Below, in pieces: positions 43,763-51,464 of a stretch of DNA of 64,000 bases (the stretch's first letter is position 1; each line of letters begins with the position of its first letter). Position numbers and translations under genes: made by a program. The stretch is from Fibrobacter sp. UBA4297. GTDB taxonomy: Bacteria; Fibrobacterota; Fibrobacteria; Fibrobacterales; Fibrobacteraceae. The DNA lies in NCBI RefSeq assembly GCF_002394865.1, contig NZ_DGUZ01000009.1, forward strand, positions 75,889 through 139,888, in the 5' to 3' direction. The notes beneath the pieces are model-generated. The model had not been told where the DNA came from. It was given only the letters and a program-made list of their open reading frames with translations, and did no database searches.

Positions 43763-45061
43763 ATGAAAAAGATTTTATTTGTAATTTCTCTGTTGCTTGT
43801 TTTGGGAAATGCTTTTGCGACACCTTCCAAAAAGGAGCTTTTCTCTCGTGCGCGAGATGCTCTTAAGACATCGCTAATTGATAGGGATTATGAGCGAGCA
43901 AAAGAGGCTATTGAGTATTTGAAGTCGAATTTGGATGAAGGTGCTCCCTTCTGGGACTTTGAAGAATATCTGTCGCTTATGGAAATGGGCGAGTATGATG
44001 CGGGCATCGAAATATATGCAAATGCTCGCCGCATTGTGCTGGATTCCTCTTACCATCCGGAAGTAAAAAAACGCGTTAACCCAGAAGCGGACCCGTTGCA
44101 TCTTTATTTGTACCGTAATGTAGTCCCATTTACAAAGTCAACTGCGGACTCGCTTTCGAATCTTATTGAAAATTCGAACGCTAAGCAAGAAAATAAGGAA
44201 CTGTTTACGACACTCCTTTATGCAGAACTTGTCATTGGCATGCGGACTTTTAGCTATGGTGATGGCGTTAGCTTTATGTACAGAGTAATTGCTGATACTA
44301 CTGCCGCAGAAAGTTTCTTGCAAAGTGCTAAAAAGTATATTGATGATTTTTCCTATACCGTTCACGCCCAGTATTTGAAAGAACAGGTTGTGCCTTTTGT
44401 GCAAGGCTACATGGATAAGCAACGCGAATTCCGTAGAGATCCGATTGCACATAAGTTTTATACTGGCGGCTTTGGAATCTATGCTGGCACGTGGCTTGGA
44501 TTTTTATGCGGTGAAATCTCTGATATTGCGGAAACTGAGATGGGCACGCCGTTACAGTTTGAAGTAGAATTTCGTGTCAAGCGTTTTTCTCTTGCCGCTT
44601 TTATGCAATTTGGGATGATTGTAAAGCCAAAGATGATTCGCGAATTTTATACTGAAGATTCTTCATTTGATGGTTTTTACGGTAGTGATGCCATAGATGA
44701 ATCTGTAGATGAATCGTTCGGTGTCACACTTGGCTTTACTGCTTATGATTCTCACTATTTACGCGTTGAACCGTTTGTTGGCTTGGGTGTTACTTATATG
44801 CCCGGCTTATCGACACCGTTGTTTGACGAATTCTCTACAGGTGCACAGTGGATTATGGGGGCTAATGTGGACTTCCGTTTTGCGGCAGGGAATCCTCAAC
44901 GCATTGGAGCCATGTCTTTTGCCGGCATTTTGCGCTTTAAGTACAAAGTTATGTTTGGTACTGCAGAAAGCAGTACAGGAAGTAATGGTGGCTACAAACC
45001 GCCATCATACGGGACGATTCATCATGAATTTGGCCTCTCTTTAGGCTTTAATTTGTGGTAA
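43763..45061 (+). CDS. Outer-membrane protein with helical N-terminus, paralogue 2
   Basis: A 432-residue precursor with a signal peptide (LVLGNAFA). It follows the plan of the upstream protein: helical residues 20-225, then KFYTGGFGIYAGTWLGFLCGE, an EFRVKRFSLAAFMQFG strand pair, VTLGFTAYDSHYLRVEPFVGLG and the C-terminal FGLSLGFNLW. Shared blocks with paralogue 1 (YTGGFG, GF.AYDS.Y...P..GL, GAN.DF.F) show a tandem duplication. The pair could form a hetero-oligomer. It is the last gene of the operon and is followed by a strong terminator. Confidence 0.65.
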   Translation: MKKILFVISLLLVLGNAFATPSKKELFSRARDALKTSLIDRDYERAKEAIEYLKSNLDEGAPFWDFEEYLSLMEMGEYDAGIEIYANARRIVLDSSYHPEVKKRVNPEADPLHLYLYRNVVPFTKSTADSLSNLIENSNAKQENKELFTTLLYAELVIGMRTFSYGDGVSFMYRVIADTTAAESFLQSAKKYIDDFSYTVHAQYLKEQVVPFVQGYMDKQREFRRDPIAHKFYTGGFGIYAGTWLGFLCGEISDIAETEMGTPLQFEVEFRVKRFSLAAFMQFGMIVKPKMIREFYTEDSSFDGFYGSDAIDESVDESFGVTLGFTAYDSHYLRVEPFVGLGVTYMPGLSTPLFDEFSTGAQWIMGANVDFRFAAGNPQRIGAMSFAGILRFKYKVMFGTAESSTGSNGGYKPPSYGTIHHEFGLSLGFNLW

Positions 45062-45078
45062 ACGCAAGAGAAAAATTT

Positions 45079-45104
45079 TAGCCCGGCGAATGCCGGGCTA
45101 TTTT
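45079..45104. terminator. Bidirectional intrinsic terminator
   Basis: TAGCCCGGC (45079-45087) pairs with GCCGGGCTA (45092-45100), loop GAAT, followed by TTTT and preceded by AAAAATTT. It separates the envelope operon from the convergent hisI. Confidence 0.85.
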
Positions 45105-45147
45105 AATGATATAATTTTTGGAATTTCACGTCGATTACGCGAACTCT

Positions 45148-45498
45148 TTACTTATCGCATGTTTTGAAGAAGCAGCTGCGAGCGCCCGTGTGGCAAGCGA
45201 CTTGCGGCCCCTGCATGCGTACCTTGAAAAGGAGCGCGTCGGAATCGCAGTCGGCAGCCCATTCGACGACCGTCATCACGTTTCCGCTGGTGTCGCCCTT
45301 GTGCCAATATTCCTTGCGGCTACGGCTCCAGAACACCATCTCGCCACATTCGTGCGTGCGGCGGAGGGCTTCTTCGTTCATCCATGCCATCATCAGCACG
45401 TCGCCTTTGTCGGCATCCTGGACGATTGCCGGTGCGAGCTTTACGCCACCGAATTCCACTTCGAATTTAACTTCTTTAATCAAGTCTTCAAACTTCAT
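45148..45498 (-). CDS. hisI: Phosphoribosyl-AMP cyclohydrolase
   Basis: HisI opens the purine ring of phosphoribosyl-AMP, the third step of histidine synthesis. The 116-residue protein is the single-function form, with no HisE domain. Family blocks: PAIVQDADKGDVLMMAWMN, FWSRSRKEYWHKGDTSGN, DCDSDALLFKV and ACHTGARSCFF; the Asp and Cys/His residues hold Mg and Zn. The start follows GACGAAAG. Other his genes are not nearby. TCTCGTCTG/TTCGTC words separate it from proA. Confidence 0.95.
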   Translation of the reverse strand: MKFEDLIKEVKFEVEFGGVKLAPAIVQDADKGDVLMMAWMNEEALRRTHECGEMVFWSRSRKEYWHKGDTSGNVMTVVEWAADCDSDALLFKVRMQGPQVACHTGARSCFFKTCDK

Positions 45499-45544
45499 CT
45501 TTCGTCTCTCGTCTGTAGGCGCAATGCGCCGTTCTTTCGTCTAA

Positions 45545-46816
45545 TTATCCACGCACCTGGCCATTGCCGCGGAGAATCCACTTGTAGCTGCAGAGGCTTT
45601 CGACGCCCATCGGGCCGCGAGCATGGAGCTTGTCCGTAGAAATGCCCACTTCGGCGCCGAGACCGTATTCGCCACCGTCTGCAAAGCGCGTGCTGGCGTT
45701 CACCATGACGCTGCTGCTGTCGACGTTTGCGACAAAGTAGTCCTGAACGCTTGCGTCTTCCGCAACGACAGCTTCCGTGTGGCGGCTGCTGTTCTTTTCG
45801 ATGTGGTCGCAGGCTTCTTCGACGTTATCGACGAACTTGACGCTAGCCTTGAGGGCAAGGTATTCGTGATGGTAGTTGCTATCGTCGCCAATGTCCTTGA
45901 TGCGGCTGTCGTGCGATTGGGCATCCTTGTTGCCAAAGAGTTCCACACCGCGGTCAGCGAGGCAATCAATGAGCTTCTTGACGTTTGCATCATCGATGTG
46001 GCGGTCGATAATCACGCATTCCATGGCGTTGCACACGCCCGTGCGCTGCGTCTTGGCGTTGATGAGAATGTTTACAGCCTTTTCCATGTCGGCGGACTTG
46101 TCCACGTACACATGGCAGATGCCGTTGAAGTGTTTGATGACAGGAATCTTGCTCTGTTCGACGACTGCGCGGATCAAACGTTCGCCACCGCGAGGAATCA
46201 CGAGGTCAAGGCAATCGTTGCGCTGCAAGAGCATGCCCACGAGGTCATGGCTCGTTTCGGTCACGAGCTGCACGGCGTCCTTGTCGACGCCGTTTTCTTC
46301 AAGCGCCTGGTGGAAAATCCCGGCGAGGCACTTTGCGGAGTTTAGCGATTCCTTGCCGCCGCGGAGAATTACGGCATTGCCCGCCTTAAAGCAAAGGCAT
46401 GCACCGTCAATCGTGACGTTCGGGCGACTTTCAAAAATAAAGAACACAGAACCTATCGGCACAGCGACACGGCTAATCTTGATGCCGTTCTTGAGTTCAC
46501 GAGATTCAAGAATGCGACCAAGCGGGTCGGTAAATGCAGCGATTTCTTCGGCGCCCTTGGCCATCGATTCAATGCGGGCATCGTTCAAAGTCAGGCGGTC
46601 CATCTTGGAATCGTCGAGCTTACCGGCGGCAGCTTCGAGGTCGAGCTTGTTGGCGGCGAGAATTTCCGGCTTCTTTGCACGGAGGATTTCAGCAACACGT
46701 GCGAGCACGGCTGCGCGCTTTTCAGCGCTCAATGTACGAATTTTCTTGCTCGCGTTCTTTGCATTGTTGGCGAGCTCGTCAGAGTATTTTTCCAAATTAA
46801 TGTTATTCTGTGTCAT
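45545..46816 (-). CDS. proA: Glutamate-5-semialdehyde dehydrogenase (gamma-glutamyl phosphate reductase)
   Basis: ProA reduces gamma-glutamyl phosphate to glutamate semialdehyde in proline synthesis. The 423-residue protein has PIGSVFFIFESRPNVT, GNAVILRGGKES, the catalytic cysteine in TGVCNAMEC, ADGGEYGLGAEVGIST and the C-terminal RGPMG/LRGNGQVRG block. The length is normal. proB is not adjacent. An upstream TATATTAC on the minus strand lies close to the ATG and may be its promoter. Confidence 0.96.
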   Translation of the reverse strand: MTQNNINLEKYSDELANNAKNASKKIRTLSAEKRAAVLARVAEILRAKKPEILAANKLDLEAAAGKLDDSKMDRLTLNDARIESMAKGAEEIAAFTDPLGRILESRELKNGIKISRVAVPIGSVFFIFESRPNVTIDGACLCFKAGNAVILRGGKESLNSAKCLAGIFHQALEENGVDKDAVQLVTETSHDLVGMLLQRNDCLDLVIPRGGERLIRAVVEQSKIPVIKHFNGICHVYVDKSADMEKAVNILINAKTQRTGVCNAMECVIIDRHIDDANVKKLIDCLADRGVELFGNKDAQSHDSRIKDIGDDSNYHHEYLALKASVKFVDNVEEACDHIEKNSSRHTEAVVAEDASVQDYFVANVDSSSVMVNASTRFADGGEYGLGAEVGISTDKLHARGPMGVESLCSYKWILRGNGQVRG

Positions 46817-46852
46817 ATTGAGTAATATAGAAATTTAATAAGTTCTGCACTG

Positions 46853-46919
46853 GATCCTTCGGGCTGTCGCCCTCAGGATGACGGATTGCAACGAAAAAGT
46901 CCCGCACCAGGGCGGGACT
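46853..46919 (-). terminator. GH2 gene terminator with adjacent GGATCCTTCGGG repeat
   Basis: GTCCCGC (46899-46905) pairs with GCGGGAC (46912-46918); on the minus strand TTTTTCG follows. Beside it lies GGATCCTTCGGGCTGTCGCC...AGGATGACGG, a member of the GTCATCCTGA...GGATCC dispersed repeat. Confidence 0.65.
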
Positions 46920-47005
46920 CTTGTAATTACTAATTATACGCTTCGGCCCTTCGGCTGAGCTCAGGGACCTGGACCTTAATAAGGCTGGTGAGCCTGCCGA
47001 ACCAA

Positions 47006-49837
47006 CTACAGCAAGTTCACGATTGCCGTGAACAGCGCATCCGAAAGGGCGTTTGTTTCCAAACCTTCAATCACGCTGAACTGGTTGAACATGATCTGTC
47101 CCTTGCCAAACGGCACGAGCTGCAGGTCCACACCCGTCTTGATTTCGCCATCCTTGAGTGTCACTGAACGTGCATAAACCTTAGCGCCAGCGAGCTCGTT
47201 CAACGAAATGCCCGGCATAGCCGATGCAGAGTTGTGGTCGAGAACGCCGTTGCCGCCGAACACAGCGAGGAGCGGAGAATCCTTCGGCAAGTAGTGCAAG
47301 CTGAATTCGTTTGCGCCTGTGGTCCAGTGGGCTTCGATCTTGCTTTCAAAGTTGTGGCTCTGGTTCAAAAGGTCGATATCTTCAGTCGTCATATCGGAGA
47401 GCAACAGCGTCTTGCCGCCGTTCTTCGTGACTTCGATAATCTTTTCCAAGATTTCATCTGGCCAAGAACTCAAGTTTGCAGTGAAGATAATTTGTTCGGA
47501 ACCGTCGAGAGCGGCGAGCACATCGCTCGATTCGTCATAGTTATCCAAGAAGCAAACCTTGCTCATCGCTTCCTTCACGTCGGCCTGTTCAATCACGATC
47601 AAGTCTTCGTAGCTAGAATGGATTTCCTTGCCGCAATCCTTGAGCGTGAGCTTTATCTTGTACATGCCGGTTGCGCGCGGAGCCATCAATGTGCAAATGC
47701 CAAGCTGCGTAAGAGTCTTCTTTTCGGCAGGTTCTTCGGGCATGACCTTCTGCGTGTTGAGTACTTTGTCCTTAGCGTCAAGGAGCGAAACTTCGATTTC
47801 CACGTCTTCTAAACGGCTGTTGTTCAAAAGCGTGAGCTGGAAACTGACTTCGCTCTGCGGAGTGACGACGTGTTCCAGTTCGCTGATGAGCACGCGGCTA
47901 GGAGTCGTGATTTCGCGAGCGAAATTCTGGATGCCCTTGGACTTTCTGTTTTCGTCGTTAAGGCCGCTGAAGTCGGTGCCGTTGTCGGCCCACTGGTCGA
48001 GGAAAAATCCGGAAATCTGCGGGTTGCTCTGGAATGCCGTAATCTGGTCGTACTTGCTCTTGAGGGCAATGCGGTAAACATCGGCGTTGAATGATTCGAA
48101 GTTCGGCCAAATGGAGAGCTTGCTATCGTCGACGAACGTTTCCACAGACTTGAATTCGTTTTTGATGGCCTTCTGGCTCTTGACGCTGCGAGGACCGGCG
48201 ATGGTGGTTGCGCGCTTCGGGAAGAGCGTATTGTTCTTGAGCGTCACCAAAACCTTGTTTTCGATATCGTTCAAAATCGGTTCTTCTTCATCCTGGAAGT
48301 GGCTGTCACCAAGACCCGTGTCAGGAACAGCGAGTTCCGGATCTTCCTTGTCGAACATGTGGGCGAGGTAGTGCGTGTAAGCGGCACTCGGGTTTAAACG
48401 CGGGTTCACGCGCATCGTGGCGTACTGCGAAATACGGTCGATGGAAACCGGGATAATCTTACCCGTATCTTTGTGGAAGTTTGCTTCGTTGTCGAGGTAA
48501 ATACTGTTGAAGTTGCTGATAGCCGGGCGGCAGGTGTCGATCGGGCTAATAGCGTTCAAAAGCTTGTTACCGTTCTGGAGCATGAACGTTCCGTTTTCGG
48601 AACCGAGAATCCAGGCGGCGATACACGGATGGTTGTGCTGGTCCTTGACCATGTCGTTGATGAGCTTCTTCGTGATTTCGAGACCCTGTGCGGTAGAACG
48701 CATCGTGTGGATCGGGAATTCCTGGAACACGAACAAACCAATCTTGTCGCAGATGTCGAGAGCCGTGCTGCTGAGCGGAGCGCCACAAGAACGGATGACG
48801 TTGAAACCTGCCGCCTTCACGGCGTTTAAGTCCTTTTCGAGAGCCGGGTTCTGGTCTGTCCAGAGGCCGCCTTCGCTCCACTGCTGGTTGTAGCTCACGC
48901 CCATGAGCTTCACGATGGAGTCGTTGATGTAGTAGTCACCCTTGAGGCAGTCGAACTTGCGGAAGCCGAACGTCTTCACGACAGGGAAGGTGTATTCCGG
49001 AGCCTTGCCCTTGGCGCCCTTGATTTCGAGCTGCATTTCAATCGCAAACAGGTTCGGACGTTCCGGACTCCAGACGCACTTGTCCTTCTTCCAGTCCTTG
49101 ATGCCAAGCAAGAACTTCTGCGTGGCGTTTTCCTTTTCGAGCTTGATATCCTTGAAGAATTCGTAAACGTCGCCATTCGGGTTCTTCATGAGGATGCGGA
49201 GGCGGGACTGGTAACCGCGCGGGTTGTTGAAGAAAGCTTCAACAGAAACGCGTTCCTGGTCCATGTCCGGTTCGACGTGAATGTCAGAAATGAATGCGGC
49301 GTTGCCGAGAATCAAGTCTACGTGACCGCAGATACCGCCATATGGATACTGCGACCAGGGGAGGCCAACCGGCATTTCTCCCGGGTGGGCATAGCGATCA
49401 TTTGCGCCTTCCTTGCTTTCGCGACCGAAGTCAATGCGGCTATTCGTTGCACCCATGTTTGCAACGCGGATGCAGAGGATGTTTTCTTCGCCGAGCTTGA
49501 TTGCCTTCTGCGTTTCAATGACAAAGGACGTGTAGGCGCCAAAGTGGTCGCCCAAAAGTTTACCGTTAAGCCAGATGGTGGCGTGCGTTGCAATCTTTTC
49601 AAAGCGGAGGAAAATGCGCTTTGTGACCTGCTTTTCGTCGTCAATCGTGAATCTCTTGAAATAGAATGCGCAGTCCTGGGCCATCAAAAGCTTGTCAAAA
49701 GCTCTTTCCCAGATGTGGGGAACGCTAACAGTCTGTGTTTTTTCAGGATACGTTGCATACCAACGATTGGAGATGCCGGTGTCTTCCGTGTCCCAGATCA
49801 TCTGCCAATCGCCATCAAGGCTGATAATTTTGCTCAT
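47006..49837 (-). CDS. Glycoside hydrolase family 2-like protein, atypical active site
   Basis: A 943-residue protein without signal peptide, so cytoplasmic. It has the GH2 plan: sugar-binding jelly roll (1-190, with ATIWLNGKLLGDHFGAYTSF and PYGGICGHVDL), Ig-like domain (about 195-320), TIM barrel (about 320-640, with RSCGAPLSSTALDICDKIGLFVFQEFP and HPCIAAWILGSEN) and C-terminal beta domains. The acid/base Glu414 is kept, but the usual Asn-Glu pair reads Ser-Glu. Where the nucleophile is expected (S/TE-F/Y-G) I see TTIAGPRS, without Glu. Beta-galactosidase, glucuronidase or mannosidase cannot be assigned, and it may be inactive. AAGGA precedes the ATG at 49837. Confidence 0.75.
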   Translation of the reverse strand: MSKIISLDGDWQMIWDTEDTGISNRWYATYPEKTQTVSVPHIWERAFDKLLMAQDCAFYFKRFTIDDEKQVTKRIFLRFEKIATHATIWLNGKLLGDHFGAYTSFVIETQKAIKLGEENILCIRVANMGATNSRIDFGRESKEGANDRYAHPGEMPVGLPWSQYPYGGICGHVDLILGNAAFISDIHVEPDMDQERVSVEAFFNNPRGYQSRLRILMKNPNGDVYEFFKDIKLEKENATQKFLLGIKDWKKDKCVWSPERPNLFAIEMQLEIKGAKGKAPEYTFPVVKTFGFRKFDCLKGDYYINDSIVKLMGVSYNQQWSEGGLWTDQNPALEKDLNAVKAAGFNVIRSCGAPLSSTALDICDKIGLFVFQEFPIHTMRSTAQGLEITKKLINDMVKDQHNHPCIAAWILGSENGTFMLQNGNKLLNAISPIDTCRPAISNFNSIYLDNEANFHKDTGKIIPVSIDRISQYATMRVNPRLNPSAAYTHYLAHMFDKEDPELAVPDTGLGDSHFQDEEEPILNDIENKVLVTLKNNTLFPKRATTIAGPRSVKSQKAIKNEFKSVETFVDDSKLSIWPNFESFNADVYRIALKSKYDQITAFQSNPQISGFFLDQWADNGTDFSGLNDENRKSKGIQNFAREITTPSRVLISELEHVVTPQSEVSFQLTLLNNSRLEDVEIEVSLLDAKDKVLNTQKVMPEEPAEKKTLTQLGICTLMAPRATGMYKIKLTLKDCGKEIHSSYEDLIVIEQADVKEAMSKVCFLDNYDESSDVLAALDGSEQIIFTANLSSWPDEILEKIIEVTKNGGKTLLLSDMTTEDIDLLNQSHNFESKIEAHWTTGANEFSLHYLPKDSPLLAVFGGNGVLDHNSASAMPGISLNELAGAKVYARSVTLKDGEIKTGVDLQLVPFGKGQIMFNQFSVIEGLETNALSDALFTAIVNLL

Positions 49838-50054
49838 TAGGGGATCCTTTATAAAATTCCGAAGACAATTTAGCAAAAAGAGATGTGAGACGAGTGACGA
49901 GAGACGAGAGAATAGGCTTAAACGAGCTGCTTTTCTTTCTTTTTCCCGCACTATCGTCATCCTGGCAAGCCTTCTCGTCATCCTGAGATGAAGTCGATGT
50001 GTCCAGTTATTTCTCGAAAATGCATTTTTTTATCATTTTTCACTCCTGTGCCCC
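49838..50054. repeat. Intergenic repeats upstream of rplU
   Basis: GTGAGACGAGTGACGAGAGACGAGAGAA-type words (49885-49913) and two GTCATCCTG words (49957 and 49979, the second followed by AGATGAAGTCGATG) are members of dispersed families seen elsewhere in the window. No gene is visible. Confidence 0.5.
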
Positions 50055-50085
50055 TTTGATTTTCTGTGCACTATTACTAAATTTG
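50055..50085 (+). promoter_or_regulatory. TTTG-19-TAAATTTG promoter of rplU-rpmA
   Basis: TTTG (50055-50058), a 19-base spacer and TAAATTTG (50078-50085) match the Bacteroidetes -33/-7 promoter pattern exactly. The leader is about 30 bases and carries AAAAGGA before the ATG. Confidence 0.65.
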
Positions 50086-50118
50086 TGGTCCCAATAGCAA
50101 CCTAAAAAGGATTACAAA

Positions 50119-50604
50119 ATGTATTCTATTGTTGAAGCAGGTGGTTTCCAGTATAAAGTCGAGCTCGGCAAGGCCTACAAGCTCCCGTTGATCGACGCCG
50201 CTGTTGGTTCTGAACTGGAGCTCAAGTCCGTCCTTCTTTTCTCCGGAAAAGAAGTGCAAGTCGGCACCCCTGTCCTGAATGATGCTTCTGTCAAGGTCGA
50301 AATTCTCGCCCATGGCAAGGAAGACACGATTATCGTGTTCAAGAAGAAGCGTCGTACTCGTTACGAACGTCGTAACGGTCATCGTCAGGGCTATACCGAG
50401 GTGCTCGTCACGGAACTCCGCTCTGGCGCTGAATCTGCAGTCGTAGACCCTCAAGTTATTACCCGCAACCGCGCTCGCGTGGCTGCCCTTGCTAAGCAGA
50501 AGGCTCAGAACAAGCCGCTCACTCGCAAGGAAAAGATCGCTCAGGGACTTCCGAAGCCGGCTAAGGTCAAGAAGAACTCTCTGCGTAAGGCTAAGGAGGC
50601 TTAA
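50119..50604 (+). CDS. rplU: 50S ribosomal protein L21 with C-terminal extension
   Basis: L21 binds 23S rRNA in the large subunit. Residues 1-103 match the family: MYSIVEAGGFQYKVELGKAYKLP, VGTPVLNDASVKVEI and KKKRRTRYERRNGHRQGYTEVLVTEL. The typical length is about 103; this protein has 161, with a basic, Ala/Lys-rich tail (about 118-161) that may contact RNA. rpmA follows after three bases, the usual rplU-rpmA operon. The obg gene that often follows is absent here. Confidence 0.96.
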   Translation: MYSIVEAGGFQYKVELGKAYKLPLIDAAVGSELELKSVLLFSGKEVQVGTPVLNDASVKVEILAHGKEDTIIVFKKKRRTRYERRNGHRQGYTEVLVTELRSGAESAVVDPQVITRNRARVAALAKQKAQNKPLTRKEKIAQGLPKPAKVKKNSLRKAKEA

Positions 50605-50607
50605 TCC

Positions 50608-50868
50608 ATGGCACATAAGAAAGGTCAAGGTTCAGTACGTAACGGCCGCGACAGTAACGCCAAGTATCTTGGTGTTAAGAAGTATGCGGGCGAATCCGTC
50701 AAGGCTGGCAACATTATCGTTCGTCAGCGCGGTTCTCACTTCCACAAGGGCAACAATGTCGGTATGGGCAAGGACTTTACCTTGTTCTCCCTCGTTGATG
50801 GCACTGTGAAGTTCGAACGCCTCGATGCAAAGCGCCAGAAGGTCTCTGTCTATCCTGAAGAAGCCTAA
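50608..50868 (+). CDS. rpmA: 50S ribosomal protein L27
   Basis: L27 reaches toward the peptidyl-transferase centre. The 86-residue protein starts MAHKKGQGSVRNGRDSN and contains RQRGSHFHKGNNVGMGKDFTLF, as in the family. It begins at MAHKKG with no N-terminal pre-sequence of the kind cleaved in Firmicutes. It shares an operon with rplU and is followed by a terminator. Confidence 0.97.
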   Translation: MAHKKGQGSVRNGRDSNAKYLGVKKYAGESVKAGNIIVRQRGSHFHKGNNVGMGKDFTLFSLVDGTVKFERLDAKRQKVSVYPEEA

Positions 50869-50891
50869 TAACTTTGGTTAGCTTTTAAAAG

Positions 50892-50920
50892 CCGGACGCG
50901 AAAGCGCCCGGTTTTTTTTT
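50892..50920 (+). terminator. rplU-rpmA terminator
   Basis: CCGG-A-CGC (50892-50899) pairs with GCG-C-CCGG (50904-50911) around GAAA, with one mismatch, and nine T follow. Confidence 0.85.
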
Positions 50921-50932
50921 ATAAAACAAACT

Positions 50933-51154
50933 TTATTCTCCGATGATTGTGCTGAAGCCCACAAGGGCGCGCTTGCCAGAATCCATGTATCCCTGAAAAT
51001 ATACGAGATAGCGTTTTTTGTCTATGGCCTTGCATTGTAACGGGGGCAGCGGCAATTTGTATTCGAATTGATATTTGTTCCAGTTTAAGCTTGAAGGACA
51101 TGCTTTCTTTGCTCCAACCGCAAGAATTTTCGCTTGACAGTTTGCGCGATCCGT
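50933..51154 (-). pseudogene. Orphan minus-strand reading frame without start codon
   Basis: On the minus strand an open frame ends at TAA 50933-50935 and reads protein-like sequence, including CPSSLNWNKYQFEYKLP and YLVYFQGYMDSGKRALVGFS, but has no usable start before the stop at 51155-51157. It overlaps the 5' part of the plus-strand PilP-like gene. It may be the remnant of a lost gene, or chance. No family is recognised. Confidence 0.2.
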
Positions 51155-51423
51155 TTAGTTTGCCAAAGCAGTTTATGCCAAAACCGAAACCTGCTCCGAT
51201 CAAGGTCGTAAAGCCCAAGGAACTTCCGCCGCCTAAGGAACATCCGCCCATTACTCTTGACGCCATTTTGCCAGGAAATAATCCTGTTGCCATTCTCAAA
51301 TTCCATGGGGAATCTGCTGTCGTGAGCGTCGGTCAGAAGATTTGGGAAGTTACAGTTATCGCCATCAAGAACGATTGCGTTATTTTGCGCGATGAAATTG
51401 GAAAGTTTGAGTTGAAATATTAA
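51100..51423 (+). CDS. Small PilP/GspC-like protein
   Basis: The product is 107 residues from the ATG at 51100 (a TTG at 51091 would add three). The first half is Pro/Lys-rich (KPKPAPIKVVKPKELPPPKE), as in linkers of secretion proteins. The second half, ILPGNNPVAILKFHGESAVVSVGQKIWEVTVIAIKNDCVILRD (split here by reading as two strands pairs), resembles the beta fold of PilP and GspC homology regions, where a G..I....V..I....V.L pattern is typical. PilP or GspC usually has an N-terminal membrane segment, not present in this start; the frame is open upstream but lacks ATG. Assignment is tentative and no pilus genes are adjacent. Confidence 0.45.
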   Translation: MLSLLQPQEFSLDSLRDPFSLPKQFMPKPKPAPIKVVKPKELPPPKEHPPITLDAILPGNNPVAILKFHGESAVVSVGQKIWEVTVIAIKNDCVILRDEIGKFELKY

Positions 51424-51464
51424 TTTTATCATTTGTGTTTTTCTACATTATTAGCGTGAATCCT

